64,000 nt of DNA from Sphingobacterium bovistauri (GCF_020295405.1 NZ_JADEYP010000022.1:1-64000); one strand, 5' to 3'. Positions 35,781 to 45,513 are shown, numbered from the stretch's first letter. Notes: generated from the sequence alone by a model not told the origin. A program made the numbers and translations.

Positions 35781-37946
35781 TTATTTCTTTAAATGAATGT
35801 CAAAATATTTAGCTATTTTATCATACATATGTATTCTATCTTTTCCGCGCACATTGTGTTCGTGAGTAGGGTATAAGAAATAATCCACTTGTATGCCATT
35901 TTTAATACATTGTTCGACGAAGTCCATGCTGTGTTGTTGAACTACAACAGGATCTTGTGCGCCATGAATAATCAATAGATTTCCTTTCAATCGATCAGCT
36001 TTATCTAGTAATGAAGTCTTTTTATAGCCCTCTGGATTTTCTTGAGGGGTATCCATGTATCGCTCGCCATACATTACTTCGTAATATTTCCAATCCATTA
36101 CAGGTCCACCTGCTACACCAGCTTTGAATGTGCTATTGTGTTTAGTCATCAACGAAGTAGTCATGAATCCGCCGTAGCTCCATCCGAAAATTCCCATATT
36201 CTCTTTGTCTACATAAGGAAGCGATTTTAGATAGTCAAATCCTACTAGTTGATCTGCTATCTCAGCTTCTCCTAATTGTCTATGTGTAACTCTGGTGAAA
36301 TCACGTCCACGTGCATCAGAGCCGCGGTTATCTAAGGTGAATACGATGTAGCCATTTTGAGCCATATACAAGTCAAAATAACCTACACCACCAAGCCATC
36401 TATCTGTAATCATCTGCGCATGTGATCCTCCGTACAGGTACACCATTACAGGATATTTCTTAGAAGAATCAAAGTTGATAGGGTAGGTGATTCGTGCATT
36501 AAGAGGAGTTTTACTATCAGGAGATATAAATTCTTTGAATTCAATCTTTGGCATGTTGATTTGTCCTTCAAATGGATTGCTAGCTTCAAAAATTGATTTA
36601 GTCTGTCCGTCTTTATTATTAATTATTTGAACTTTATACGGAGTTGTCAAATTACTAAACTGGTCTAGTGTATAGTTGCCATTCGGACTAATCGTTGCGT
36701 TGTGAACGCCATTTGTTTTGGTCAGTTGGGTTGTTTTTCCTGATTTTAGTTCTACTGCATACAGATGTCTTTCCAAACCTTTATTTGTAACACCTACGTA
36801 ATAAGCTTTTGTGCCATTTGAATTGAATCCTTTGAAATCTTCAACTATGATGTCATTATAGCCTAAATGCTTGATTAATTTCCCATTAGTGTTGTATAAG
36901 TAAAGTTGGTTGTATCCTTCTTTATCGGTTTGATATAAAAATTGGGTAGTGTTATTGGGTAAGAAAGTTAATTCATGTTGTGGCTCTACCCAAGTTTTAG
37001 ATTTTTCTTCAAAAAGTGTTTTAACAAAATCACCTGTATGAGCATTGTATTGATTCAATTTCAAATGATCTTGTCCACGGTTCAACACACCAGCATATAC
37101 AAACTCATTACTAGGATCCCAAGTTACAGACGTAAGGTATTGTTCTTTCGGTTCAGCAGTTTTTAATGTGGTGTATGATTTTGTTTCTGTATTGAACACA
37201 ATTAGAGTGACCTCTTCGGATTTCATTCCTGCCATTGGGTATCTTGTATTTTTGATAGTAGCAATACGAGTATCCCATTGTGGTAAAGGATATTTTGTTA
37301 CCATGGTTTCATCCTTGCGGTAATACAATAAGTTTTTTCCATTTGGGGACCACCACATTCCTTTGTGGATACCAAATTCTTGACGATGTGTGTTACTGCT
37401 TCCGTTTACTATGCCATCAACAGTATCTTTTGTTACTTGAATTTTCTCACCTGCTGTGGTAAGAATTTCAATATTGTTGCCGATAAGGTATGCGGTGTGA
37501 GTGCTTTCTTCGGTATTTTCTAATCCTGAAGGAAGAGTCTTTAATATTTTAGCAGATTTTGCTTTGATATTGTAGCTAATATCAAATCTGTTTTTTTCTC
37601 CTGCTATTTGAAATTTAATATTGTCTTCGTCCAACCATTCGTAATTGTATGGGAAAGATTTTAATGAATATTTATCATCAATAATGACTTTCTCTAAAGC
37701 GGACTTCAAATCTTTTGTGTTAGCAATAACATTTTCTGACCACTTATCTTTTGCATTTCTTGATACTAGATTTTGGTAAGTGGCATCTAAATGTGTGAAT
37801 TGATCCGTATTTTTTGTCCATTGCATTCCAAAAATAGTTTTCGGTGCAAATTTACTTGGCCCAAAAACAGTTTCATCAATGATGAAATTTCGCTGTGCAT
37901 ATGCTGTAGAGCTGCTCAGTAGAAAAAATAAAAGTAGTTTTTTCAT
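35781..37946 (-). CDS. Dipeptidyl peptidase IV-like serine peptidase (S9B)
   Basis: The 721-residue protein has a signal peptide (ending AYAQ), a DPPIV N-terminal beta-propeller (about 80-460) and a C-terminal prolyl-oligopeptidase domain (about 500-721). The catalytic Ser590 is in GWSYGGF, the Asp in HGAQDPVV and the His in HEHNV. It cleaves X-Pro or X-Ala dipeptides from peptide N-termini in the periplasm. It might process peptides imported by systems such as the SusC/M60 locus, but there is no genetic link. Single gene with its own terminator. Confidence 0.94.
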   Translation of the reverse strand: MKKLLLFFLLSSSTAYAQRNFIIDETVFGPSKFAPKTIFGMQWTKNTDQFTHLDATYQNLVSRNAKDKWSENVIANTKDLKSALEKVIIDDKYSLKSFPYNYEWLDEDNIKFQIAGEKNRFDISYNIKAKSAKILKTLPSGLENTEESTHTAYLIGNNIEILTTAGEKIQVTKDTVDGIVNGSSNTHRQEFGIHKGMWWSPNGKNLLYYRKDETMVTKYPLPQWDTRIATIKNTRYPMAGMKSEEVTLIVFNTETKSYTTLKTAEPKEQYLTSVTWDPSNEFVYAGVLNRGQDHLKLNQYNAHTGDFVKTLFEEKSKTWVEPQHELTFLPNNTTQFLYQTDKEGYNQLYLYNTNGKLIKHLGYNDIIVEDFKGFNSNGTKAYYVGVTNKGLERHLYAVELKSGKTTQLTKTNGVHNATISPNGNYTLDQFSNLTTPYKVQIINNKDGQTKSIFEASNPFEGQINMPKIEFKEFISPDSKTPLNARITYPINFDSSKKYPVMVYLYGGSHAQMITDRWLGGVGYFDLYMAQNGYIVFTLDNRGSDARGRDFTRVTHRQLGEAEIADQLVGFDYLKSLPYVDKENMGIFGWSYGGFMTTSLMTKHNSTFKAGVAGGPVMDWKYYEVMYGERYMDTPQENPEGYKKTSLLDKADRLKGNLLIIHGAQDPVVVQQHSMDFVEQCIKNGIQVDYFLYPTHEHNVRGKDRIHMYDKIAKYFDIHLKK

Positions 37947-38024
37947 GTTATTGAAATAGTTTCAAAGCGAAATTATGGATTTCTAGTCAAATTGGACAAT
38001 AACTATATCGTTATTTCGGAGATT

Positions 38025-38771
38025 TTATAATGGACGTATCCAAATGTTTTTAAAGTTCACTAAATCGCCATGATCTTGTAGGATAATTGGTTCTGGTCCA
38101 TGTGGAATTATTTTGGGCATTCCTATATATTCAGTGGTGCCCTCGATTTGCGTGTTATAATGAACAGCTACGCCATTGTGTATGACAGTGACGATTGCCT
38201 TTTTGATCAGTACTCCATCTTTGTTAAATCGTGGTGCTGTATATAGAATATCATAGGTGTGCCATTCTCCATCGTTTTTTGTAGCAGATACTAATGGCTG
38301 TTTTTGTTTATACAATGACGCTGCTTGACCATTTACATAGGTTGCATTGTTATTGTTATCAAGGACTTGTATTTCGTATTTTCCTTGCAAAAATATACCA
38401 CTATTTCCTCTTCCTTGACCTTCTCCTTTTATTACTTCTGGACTTTTCCATTCAATATGTAATTGAAAATCTTCGAAATTCTGTTTGGTTTGAATATCTC
38501 CAGTGCCAGGTTTTACAGTTAGCACTCCATCTTTAATTGTCCACGGCGCATTTGTACCTTTTGTTTTTACACTTTCCCATTGGCTTAAATTAGTGCCATC
38601 AAAGAGAATTATCGCATCACTTGGAGCTTTGTTGGAGCTTGTGTGTACAACTTTTGATTTGGGTTCGTAAAATTCGGTGTCTTGGGGTTGAAATTTCGTT
38701 TGCGCAAATAGTGTCGTGGCGCTAATAGTTCCCAGTAATGTAAGTAAAGTTAATTTAGAAATGGTTCTCAT
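38025..38771 (-). CDS. DUF1080 (3-keto-disaccharide hydrolase-like) protein
   Basis: The 248-residue protein has a signal peptide (ending LFAQ) and one DUF1080/3-keto-disaccharide-hydrolase domain: IILFDGTNLSQWES, DFQLHIEWKSPE, GNSGIFLQGKYEIQVLDN and the C-terminal IILQDHGDLVNFKNIWIRPL. Members form a concanavalin-like jelly roll and several hydrolyse or bind 3-keto-glycosides made by Gfo/Idh-type oxidases. A GH109/Gfo-type gene lies 10 kb away, but no closer partner was seen. It is 78 bases upstream of the peptidase gene start on the same strand, in a possible two-gene unit. Confidence 0.9.
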   Translation of the reverse strand: MRTISKLTLLTLLGTISATTLFAQTKFQPQDTEFYEPKSKVVHTSSNKAPSDAIILFDGTNLSQWESVKTKGTNAPWTIKDGVLTVKPGTGDIQTKQNFEDFQLHIEWKSPEVIKGEGQGRGNSGIFLQGKYEIQVLDNNNNATYVNGQAASLYKQKQPLVSATKNDGEWHTYDILYTAPRFNKDGVLIKKAIVTVIHNGVAVHYNTQIEGTTEYIGMPKIIPHGPEPIILQDHGDLVNFKNIWIRPL

Positions 38772-38830
38772 AGAGTTTAAGTTTATTCATTAAATATAAT
38801 GAAAAAGCACAAAAATGTTTATTTTAGATT

Positions 38831-39193
38831 ATGATTACACAAAAAGTAGCCCTTAGAGAGGTAAGGTTTTATTCACCTATTGGGTTTTATGAGGAAGAGC
38901 AGGTGATAGGTAATGAATTTTTTCTGAACCTTGAAGTTATATTTCCATTTGAAAATTCAGATGCGGAAGATTTAAAAAATACCATAAACTACGAAGAGCT
39001 ATATCAAATTTTGGAGGGTGTAATGCGACCTAAACGTAAATTGATAGAGTCTGCACTAGAAGATATCCTAGATATGGTATTAAAGAAATACACCTTTGTA
39101 CAAGAGGTTAATGTTGTAATTCGTAAAGTAAATCCTCCTTTTGGTGGAGATTTGGCTAATTCTGAAGTATCATTAGTTTATAAGAGAGACTAA
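38831..39193 (+). CDS. folB: Dihydroneopterin aldolase
   Basis: The 120-residue protein matches FolB in length and pattern: VALREVRFYSPIGFYEEEQVIGNEF at the start, TINYEELYQIL in the middle, LIESALEDILDMVL with the catalytic region and VVIRKVNPPFGGDLANSEVSL near the end. It splits 7,8-dihydroneopterin to 6-hydroxymethyl-dihydropterin in folate synthesis. It stands alone, divergent from the DUF1080 gene, with a terminator behind it. Confidence 0.93.
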   Translation: MITQKVALREVRFYSPIGFYEEEQVIGNEFFLNLEVIFPFENSDAEDLKNTINYEELYQILEGVMRPKRKLIESALEDILDMVLKKYTFVQEVNVVIRKVNPPFGGDLANSEVSLVYKRD

Positions 39194-39212
39194 GAAAAAA
39201 AATACAGCTCAT

Positions 39213-39248
39213 AAAAACGTCAATTAATCATTTAATTGACGTTTTTTA
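39213..39248 (+). terminator. Terminator of folB
   Basis: AAAAACGTCAATTAA and TTAATTGACGTTTTT enclose TCAT and run into T residues. It starts 20 bases after the folB stop. Confidence 0.88.
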
Positions 39249-39378
39249 TTTCAAACAGCGACATTTTGTCTGTAGATAAAGTTCAATTATGACTTTATGT
39301 CATTATTTTGTGATTGGTATAGTAGTTGAATAATCCTCAGTGTAGATAAAAAAAAAATTAAATTGATAAAAACAAATT

Positions 39379-39383
39379 GGAGG
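39379..39383 (+). promoter_or_regulatory. Strong ribosome binding site of hsp20
   Basis: GGAGG lies eight bases before ATG 39392. Such a full Shine-Dalgarno is rare in this window and fixes the start at 39392 rather than the upstream in-frame TTG at 39377. It suggests unusually strong translation of the heat-shock gene. Confidence 0.7.
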
Positions 39384-39391
39384 ATAAAAAA

Positions 39392-39835
39392 ATGGCATTA
39401 CTAAAATTCCCTACTAAAGCAGTAAATACAGATGTGGTTAATCCATTCGTGAATAGTGTATTTGATAACTTATTCAATGATTCATTTATCACTGATCGTT
39501 TGGTAACTCGTATTCCAGCTGTTAATATTACAGAATTAGAAAAATCATTCGAAGTAGAGTTGGCTGCTCCAGGTTTGGAAAAGTCTGATTTTAAAATCAA
39601 TGTTGATAAGAATATTATATCCATTTCTGTAGAGAAATCAGAAGAAAATGTAACTGAAGGTAAATTGTATAGCAAAAAAGAATTTAGCTATAATTCCTTC
39701 ACAAGATCTTTCACATTACCAGAAGCTGTAGATTATAGTAATATTGATGCGGTATATGAAAGTGGTATCTTGATTGTGAAGATTGGTAAGAAAGAAGACG
39801 CAATTATTGCAAAAAGATTAATAGAAGTAAAGTAG
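39392..39835 (+). CDS. Small heat shock protein, Hsp20/alpha-crystallin family
   Basis: The 147-residue protein has a short N-terminal arm, an alpha-crystallin domain (about 45-140: PAVNITELEKSFEVELAAPGLEKSDFKINVD...) and the conserved ESGILIVKIGKK segment (A-x-x-x-n-GvL motif equivalent). It is an ATP-independent holdase that keeps unfolding proteins soluble. It is a single gene with a strong ribosome binding site and a strong terminator. No heat-shock operator such as CIRCE was found. Confidence 0.95.
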   Translation: MALLKFPTKAVNTDVVNPFVNSVFDNLFNDSFITDRLVTRIPAVNITELEKSFEVELAAPGLEKSDFKINVDKNIISISVEKSEENVTEGKLYSKKEFSYNSFTRSFTLPEAVDYSNIDAVYESGILIVKIGKKEDAIIAKRLIEVK

Positions 39836-39862
39836 TTTAATATTAAGTTTTGGTTGGTTTAG

Positions 39863-39893
39863 AACACCCCTTCTCAGAAGGGGTGTTTTTTTA
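39863..39893 (+). terminator. Terminator of hsp20
   Basis: AACACCCCTTCT and AGAAGGGGTGTT form a 12-bp perfect stem with a one-base centre, followed by seven T. It also lies just downstream of the convergent DUF4954-like gene. Confidence 0.92.
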
Positions 39894-42080
39894 TGATTGT
39901 TGGTTTGGTAAATTTTTGATAAATATTTTTGCTTTTTGGATGTATGAATCCAATTCTACTTTTTCAGACTGGATAAATGAATTGTCTTCTAGACTTCCAA
40001 TTACCACATCCATTTCCTCTCGATTTTCATAGACCATAGTGCGGAATGGATTGTCGTAATCTTTTTTGCGCGATCTATAAATTTCATCATAAATCCATTT
40101 TTGAGTCTCAATACTTTCCTCAATTATTTGTGCAATAAAGGATTCGTCCCATTTATCTATAGGATTTTCTGTAATATCCGCCAAAGATGCTAAGGCGTGT
40201 GCAAATTTTTCGTGCCTATAGTTAGCGCTCCATGAATGATATTGTTGGTGAATTTCTTTCCAAGTTTTCAGTTCATCTGATTTTATGTCATCCATTAGTT
40301 TTTTGAAGTCACATCTAGGAACAATCTGCCCACCTAAATTTTCAAATTCTTTTCTTTTAATATTTTTTAATGATTGAATCTTTTCAATGACTTGTGCTGC
40401 TGATAATCCTTCACTGGTGGATTGTCCTAGAATCTGAGTTGTTGCGTAATGTCTAATCAATCGCTTGAACAATTGATAGCTTTCTCTGGCTTTTAATAGT
40501 ACAACTTTACGTTTTGAACATTCAACATTTTCAATGTATATATCTTGACCCAATTTGAAATTTTGATCCAGCAATATCTTTTTACCTTCATTTTTGGAGT
40601 TTGGCCAATGTGGGTAGATAGATTTTCCAACCGCTTCTTCGATAATATCCAATGACTCAAACATTTCATTAATCGTGTCTGGCGCTAGAATGTCATATTC
40701 TAAGTGTTGGTTTTTTATCGTGCGTTTGTCGCGACCAATGAATTTTTTGGAATTACGCATTACAGCGTACATATTGTATAAAAACCAGTACCCTGGTACG
40801 ATTATCAATCGGTCGTTTTGTACATCAGTACTGATCAACGAAAATGGTATTTTAATATTTAATTCATATAAAAAATCACCTTTTACGATTAATGAATAAG
40901 ATGCAAATTTTGAATTGTGTTTTAGACTAACACATAAGCCTGGCCAAAACCCTCGTTTGGCAATAATTTCACCATCAGCTGATCTTGAATTGTGATTAGA
41001 ACCGATAGTTGCTCCAGCCGCCATATTACTTTGTCCCATAATCAGGGCAGCGCACAAGAAAGAATTATTGTGATGCTGCTCATGTGCTGGAAATAGTAAA
41101 GAATTAAGTACTTCGCAACAAGAGATAGTGGAGTTGTCTCCCAAGAAAGAGTTAATAAGGCGTGCACCATATTTTAGCTGGGAGAAAGAAGAAAGGATGA
41201 ATCTGACAGCTTTTACGCCATAAAAAATACGACATCCGTATCCAATGATACCATTCACAATTTCACAGCCTTCTCCGATTTGTGTAAAAGCAGTTTCGGT
41301 AGAGTGTACTGTTACGTTTTTAAGTTTATTGACTCCTTTGATATAGGCGTAATCTCCTATGATGACATCGTTAATCATATTGCTGTTTTTTATCACAACT
41401 TGATTGCCGATTTCACTATATGCACCGCCCTTTTTAGAAAAAGATGCTTCAGTAATTTCCTTTAATTTTTGTTGAAAAACATGGTCATGTCTATTTCTTG
41501 TCCATATGTACGCGTCAGTAGCCTGCATACCATCAAAAGGTAAGATGGGGCGCCCACCATTTTCATTACACAGTTCTATCCAAATCCTTTTGTCTTCAGT
41601 TTCATCTTCTTTCAGTATCCCGTTGCCAAATTTGGCATTGGGACTTGTTTCCATATCATTGATGTTTAGTAAAATTACATCATTCCCAGTGATGTAGTTG
41701 GACATATATCGTACATGGTGAATTGCATTATCATCACCAATTTCACAATTGATAATTTGACTATTGTAAACACCTGTTGGTAGTTTTAGATCTTTGTAGT
41801 CTAAGTACACTGGTGATATGTTTCCAATTTTTATAGTGCCATAAAATTTGGAATTTCTGACTTGATTTGGATTAAAATTATCAGTAACAAAAATATTCTC
41901 CCAGTTGGGAGAATAATTTTGGTTTAATATTAATGTTGATACCTCTTGTTCTGATAAATTTCTGTATTCTTTGTGCGCTTTGTTTTTATTGGATTCTAAA
42001 TGGTATTCATTTTTGATGTTTCCTTCATTCAGCCAATCAAATCCAAGCTTTTCTAAAGGTTGCTTGTTTACTTTCCCCAT
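39891..42080 (-). CDS. DUF4954-like left-handed beta-helix protein
   Basis: The 729-residue protein has a large central region (about 60-400) of hexapeptide-like repeats (IGDYAYIKGVNKLKNVTV, IGEGCEIVNGIIGYGCRIFYG, LGDNSTISCCEVLNS) that should form a left-handed beta-helix, as in sugar-nucleotide acyl- and nucleotidyltransferases, followed by a helical C-terminal part. The overall protein resembles the DUF4954 family of Bacteroidota. No nucleotidyltransferase signature was seen. It lies two bases after glmS on the same strand, so the pair is an operon and a role in amino-sugar or cell-envelope metabolism is likely but unproven. Confidence 0.75.
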   Translation of the reverse strand: MGKVNKQPLEKLGFDWLNEGNIKNEYHLESNKNKAHKEYRNLSEQEVSTLILNQNYSPNWENIFVTDNFNPNQVRNSKFYGTIKIGNISPVYLDYKDLKLPTGVYNSQIINCEIGDDNAIHHVRYMSNYITGNDVILLNINDMETSPNAKFGNGILKEDETEDKRIWIELCNENGGRPILPFDGMQATDAYIWTRNRHDHVFQQKLKEITEASFSKKGGAYSEIGNQVVIKNSNMINDVIIGDYAYIKGVNKLKNVTVHSTETAFTQIGEGCEIVNGIIGYGCRIFYGVKAVRFILSSFSQLKYGARLINSFLGDNSTISCCEVLNSLLFPAHEQHHNNSFLCAALIMGQSNMAAGATIGSNHNSRSADGEIIAKRGFWPGLCVSLKHNSKFASYSLIVKGDFLYELNIKIPFSLISTDVQNDRLIIVPGYWFLYNMYAVMRNSKKFIGRDKRTIKNQHLEYDILAPDTINEMFESLDIIEEAVGKSIYPHWPNSKNEGKKILLDQNFKLGQDIYIENVECSKRKVVLLKARESYQLFKRLIRHYATTQILGQSTSEGLSAAQVIEKIQSLKNIKRKEFENLGGQIVPRCDFKKLMDDIKSDELKTWKEIHQQYHSWSANYRHEKFAHALASLADITENPIDKWDESFIAQIIEESIETQKWIYDEIYRSRKKDYDNPFRTMVYENREEMDVVIGSLEDNSFIQSEKVELDSYIQKAKIFIKNLPNQQS

Positions 42081-42082
42081 TT

Positions 42083-43924
42083 TTATTCTACTGTTACGGA
42101 TTTTGCTAAGTTTCTGGGTCTATCCACATCGATTTGACGTTCAATGCCCACATAGTATGATAGTATTTGTAAAGGTATTACAGCTAAAATTGGTGCGATC
42201 ATCTCGTGACTCGCTGGAATTTTGATGTGTTCATCGGACAAACTAATTGCCAATTGATCATCTTCCGTTACAACTGAAATTAATTTACCAGAGCGAGCTT
42301 TAATTTCTTGCATGTTGCTGACGATTTTCTCGTGTACTCTATCTTTTGTAGCTACAAAAACGACAGGTAGAGTTTCATCAACAAGCGCAATAGGGCCGTG
42401 TTTCATTTCTGCAGCTGGATACCCTTCTGCATGGATATATGATATTTCTTTTAGTTTTAAGGCTCCCTCAAGAGCAATAGGAAAGTTGTATCCACGACCT
42501 AAAAATAAAAAGTCTGTTGCTCCTTGGTATTTCTTCGCAATGACTTTAATATTTTCAATTGTGCTATCTAAAATATATTTAACTTTTTCAGGAACAGTAC
42601 TCAATTCTTTTGTTAATTGCTTTCTGATTTCTTCTGAAGTAGAATTTTTGAATTCAGCTAATTTGATAGCAAATAATAACAGTACTGTCAATTGAGCTGA
42701 AAATGCTTTTGTACTTGCTACGCCTATTTCTGGTCCAGCATGAGTATAGATCCCAGCATCCGATATACGAGCGATAGAAGAACCTACTACATTGACAATA
42801 CCAAAAATAGTAGCACCTTGTGCTTTTGCATTTTCTAGAGCTACCAAAGTATCAGCCGTCTCACCACTTTGGGATATAGCTATAATAACATCATCCGAAG
42901 TAATGATAGGGTTGCGGTATCTAAATTCTGATGCATATTCTACTTCTACGTTTAGGCGACATAGCTCTTCAATCCAATATTCAGCTAATAGCCCTGCATG
43001 CCAGCTTGTTCCACATGCTACAATTATAACTCGTCTTGCATTGATAAGCTTGTCTTTGATTTTATCTAATCCGCTCAAAGTTATGTTTAGACTTTCAGGG
43101 TCTAATCTTCCTCGCAATGAATCAAATATAGCTTGGGGCTGTTCGTGAATTTCTTTAATCATAAAATGTTCATAACCACCTTTTTCTATGGCGGCTAATT
43201 CCATGTCTAATTTTTGGACATAAGGTGTCAATGTTTCATTGCCCAAGTTTTTAAGAATAAGTTGGTCAGGATTGATTATTGCCAACTCATAATCGTTGAT
43301 ATACACCACCTCTTTGGTGAATTCCAACATCGGAGAAGCATCAGATCCTAAGAAATGTTCTCCATTGCCTATACCGATCACTAACGGGCTTCCTTTGCGC
43401 GCTGCAAAAAGTGTGTCAGGATAATCTTTGGATAAAAGTAAAATGACATAAGCACCAGTTACCCTTTTTAGTGCTATACGAATAGCTTCTTCTAACGAGC
43501 AGTTGTTGTTGATGTGTATATCTTCAATAAAGTTTAACAGCACCTCAGAGTCAGTTTCACTATTAAAGCTATAGCCCTTTTGAATTAGCTCTTCTTTAAG
43601 GGATGCATAGTTTTCAATAATTCCATTGTGAACGAGCACAAGGTTACCAGATTTTGATGAATGTGGATGAGCATTAGCATCACAGGGCACACCATGTGTT
43701 GCCCAACGTGTATGACCAATTCCTAATGTAGACTCGGTATTTTGAGATCGAAATTCTTCCTCTAGTACAGCTACCTTGCCCGTTTTCTTTACTACTTGAA
43801 TAGCGCCATTTTTGTGAAGTGCTATGCCTGCACTGTCATATCCACGATACTCTAATTTTTTTAATCCATCTAAAAGATAGGGAAATGCTTGATTGTGTCC
43901 GATATAGCCGACAATTCCACACAT
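42083..43924 (-). CDS. glmS: Glutamine-fructose-6-phosphate transaminase (isomerising)
   Basis: The 613-residue protein begins MCGIVGYIG, with Cys2 the N-terminal nucleophile of the glutaminase domain (1-235), followed by two SIS domains (about 285-420 and 455-600) and the C-terminal signature NLAKSVTVE. It makes glucosamine-6-phosphate for peptidoglycan and lipopolysaccharide. On the minus strand a TATCTTTG box at 43958-43965 lies about 35 bases upstream of the start. No glmS ribozyme-like leader was seen; that class is restricted to Gram-positives. Confidence 0.98.
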   Translation of the reverse strand: MCGIVGYIGHNQAFPYLLDGLKKLEYRGYDSAGIALHKNGAIQVVKKTGKVAVLEEEFRSQNTESTLGIGHTRWATHGVPCDANAHPHSSKSGNLVLVHNGIIENYASLKEELIQKGYSFNSETDSEVLLNFIEDIHINNNCSLEEAIRIALKRVTGAYVILLLSKDYPDTLFAARKGSPLVIGIGNGEHFLGSDASPMLEFTKEVVYINDYELAIINPDQLILKNLGNETLTPYVQKLDMELAAIEKGGYEHFMIKEIHEQPQAIFDSLRGRLDPESLNITLSGLDKIKDKLINARRVIIVACGTSWHAGLLAEYWIEELCRLNVEVEYASEFRYRNPIITSDDVIIAISQSGETADTLVALENAKAQGATIFGIVNVVGSSIARISDAGIYTHAGPEIGVASTKAFSAQLTVLLLFAIKLAEFKNSTSEEIRKQLTKELSTVPEKVKYILDSTIENIKVIAKKYQGATDFLFLGRGYNFPIALEGALKLKEISYIHAEGYPAAEMKHGPIALVDETLPVVFVATKDRVHEKIVSNMQEIKARSGKLISVVTEDDQLAISLSDEHIKIPASHEMIAPILAVIPLQILSYYVGIERQIDVDRPRNLAKSVTVE

Positions 43925-43957
43925 AAAATTTAATTAAGTTATTAGTTAATAGGTTTA

Positions 43958-43965
43958 CAAAGATA
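43958..43965 (-). promoter_or_regulatory. Promoter -7 box of glmS
   Basis: The minus strand reads TATCTTTG, a perfect Bacteroidota -7 box, 34 bases before the glmS ATG. The -33 element is not clear. Confidence 0.55.
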
Positions 43966-44187
43966 GGTAAAGACAATCGATTGTTTGCTGCTTTAAGTAG
44001 TCTATATCTTAATAAAAAAATTATTAACTAATCAAAATTGACTTGTTATGTACGATTTTATATTTATGTATTGAAATTGTGGGTATGTTTTATTATTTAG
44101 GTTAATATCTATGGTAATGCTAATACGTTTTATTTACTTTTGTTTAAATATTTTTTTGTTAATGATAGAATTTGTAGATTTATTCTT

Positions 44188-44763
44188 ATGTCAAAGTATA
44201 TAATCCTTCTATGTAGCTTGTTTTTGAGTATGATTACATTCGCTCAAGATACTAAATTCCGTCTAGCTGTGAATCAAGGTGGTAAGAGTATAAAAGAAAA
44301 GGATAATGTGTATCTATTGGAGCCTAAGACTTTTGTTCTTCAAATGGCGGCTCGAAATGTTGAGGGTTTCCTTGTAGGGGCTACTTTTGATAGAGATGTT
44401 TATATGTCTGCTATAGGTGAAGGAGATTTGGAGGTGTCTTGGTTTTCTGAGACAGGTATGGCGGAAGAGTTATTTAACGCTGACCAGAGTATGTTCATTT
44501 CAAATGATGCACCAAGCTATTGGTATTATGACTCAGAAGATGATCATCGTTTTGATCGAGATCCTAAAGGTAATTTGACAGATTGGATAGGGAATCGTAC
44601 GATCAGACAATTTGACGATTTGCTGAATGAGAAAACTATTCAAGTCGATACGTATCAAGGTTCGGTTTTCTTATTTATCTACAAGCCTGAATATGATGAT
44701 GAGTATAATATGGTAAGTATGGATATTTTATTCCATGGTGAGCTGAAATTTGCTAAAAAATAG
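44188..44763 (+). CDS. Exported protein of unknown function
   Basis: The product (191 residues from ATG 44188) has a signal peptide (MSKYIILLCSLFLSMITFAQ) and a beta-rich mature part with many acidic and aromatic residues (for example YWYYDSEDDHRFDRDPKG). I recognise no family. The frame is open further upstream to 44140, but that extension gives no leader. It lies just ahead of rplU and has no obvious partners; periplasmic or surface location is inferred from the leader. Confidence 0.7.
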   Translation: MSKYIILLCSLFLSMITFAQDTKFRLAVNQGGKSIKEKDNVYLLEPKTFVLQMAARNVEGFLVGATFDRDVYMSAIGEGDLEVSWFSETGMAEELFNADQSMFISNDAPSYWYYDSEDDHRFDRDPKGNLTDWIGNRTIRQFDDLLNEKTIQVDTYQGSVFLFIYKPEYDDEYNMVSMDILFHGELKFAKK

Positions 44764-44776
44764 AAGTGAAAAATAA

Positions 44777-44807
44777 TTGTATATTTAAAAACAATGCCCT
44801 ATCTTTG
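44777..44807 (+). promoter_or_regulatory. Promoter of rplU-rpmA
   Basis: TTG at 44777-44779 and TATCTTTG at 44800-44807 are spaced 20 bases apart, matching the Bacteroidota consensus TTTG/TAnnTTTG. The expected transcript starts about 25 bases before the rplU ATG. Confidence 0.75.
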
Positions 44808-44838
44808 CATCTCATTAAAGAAAATTAAATAAATAACA

Positions 44839-45150
44839 ATGTACGCAATAGTAAGTATAGCAGGACAGCAATTTAAAGTTGCAAAAGACCAATATCTTTT
44901 TGTACACCGTTTACAAGGAGATGAAGGCGCTAGTATTGAATTTGACACAGTATTGTTGGCAGAGAATGGCGGCAAATTCACTGTAGGTGCTCCAAACATC
45001 GCAGGTGCTAAAGTTTCAGCAACGATTTTGTCTCATTTAAAAGGTGATAAAGTTATCGTTTTCAAGAAAAAACGTCGTAAAGGCTACAAAAAGAAAAACG
45101 GTCACCGTCAACAATTCACTAAAATCCAGATCACTGGTATCAGTTTATAA
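44839..45150 (+). CDS. rplU: Ribosomal protein bL21
   Basis: The 103-residue protein has the L21 pattern [22 protein letters not shown] and the basic C-terminus [23 protein letters not shown]. It binds 23S rRNA in the large subunit. It is followed by rpmA after 44 bases, the usual L21-L27 pair, under a good promoter. Confidence 0.98.
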   Translation: MYAIVSIAGQQFKVAKDQYLFVHRLQGDEGASIEFDTVLLAENGGKFTVGAPNIAGAKVSATILSHLKGDKVIVFKKKRRKGYKKKNGHRQQFTKIQITGISL

Positions 45151-45194
45151 TCAGAATTTTTAATCAGACGAGAGTCTTAAATTAAGATAAAGAA

Positions 45195-45458
45195 ATGGCA
45201 CACAAAAAAGGTGCGGGTAGTTCGAAGAACGGCCGTGAGTCACATAGTAAGAGATTAGGTATCAAAATTTTTGGTGGTCAAAAAGCTATCGCTGGTAACA
45301 TCATCGTACGTCAACGTGGTACAGTTCACAACCCTGACGCTAACGTAGGTATCGGTAAAGACCATACATTATTTGCTTTAGTTGCAGGTACAGTTGTATT
45401 CCGCAAAAAAGCAAACAACAAATCTTACGTTTCAGTAGTTCCTGCTGAGCAAAACTAA
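45195..45458 (+). CDS. rpmA: Ribosomal protein bL27
   Basis: The 87-residue protein begins [24 protein letters not shown], the conserved L27 N-terminus that reaches the peptidyl-transferase centre. There is no N-terminal extension requiring cleavage of the Firmicutes type. Cotranscribed with rplU and followed by a terminator. Confidence 0.98.
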   Translation: MAHKKGAGSSKNGRESHSKRLGIKIFGGQKAIAGNIIVRQRGTVHNPDANVGIGKDHTLFALVAGTVVFRKKANNKSYVSVVPAEQN

Positions 45459-45477
45459 GATTGCCTAACAATATTAC

Positions 45478-45513
45478 AAAGCCGCTAAGTTACTTGGCGG
45501 CTTTTGTTTTTTT
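45478..45513 (+). terminator. Terminator of rplU-rpmA
   Basis: AAAGCCGC (45478-45485) pairs with GCGGCTTT (45497-45504) and is followed by a T-rich run. Confidence 0.9.

Noticed and set aside
42312..43148. Long plus-strand frames (127 and 118 codons) inside glmS
   Set aside because: Antisense shadows of a highly conserved gene.
43925..44187. glmS ribozyme or riboswitch upstream of glmS
   Set aside because: No ribozyme core was seen, and the class is known from Gram-positives; only a promoter box was found.
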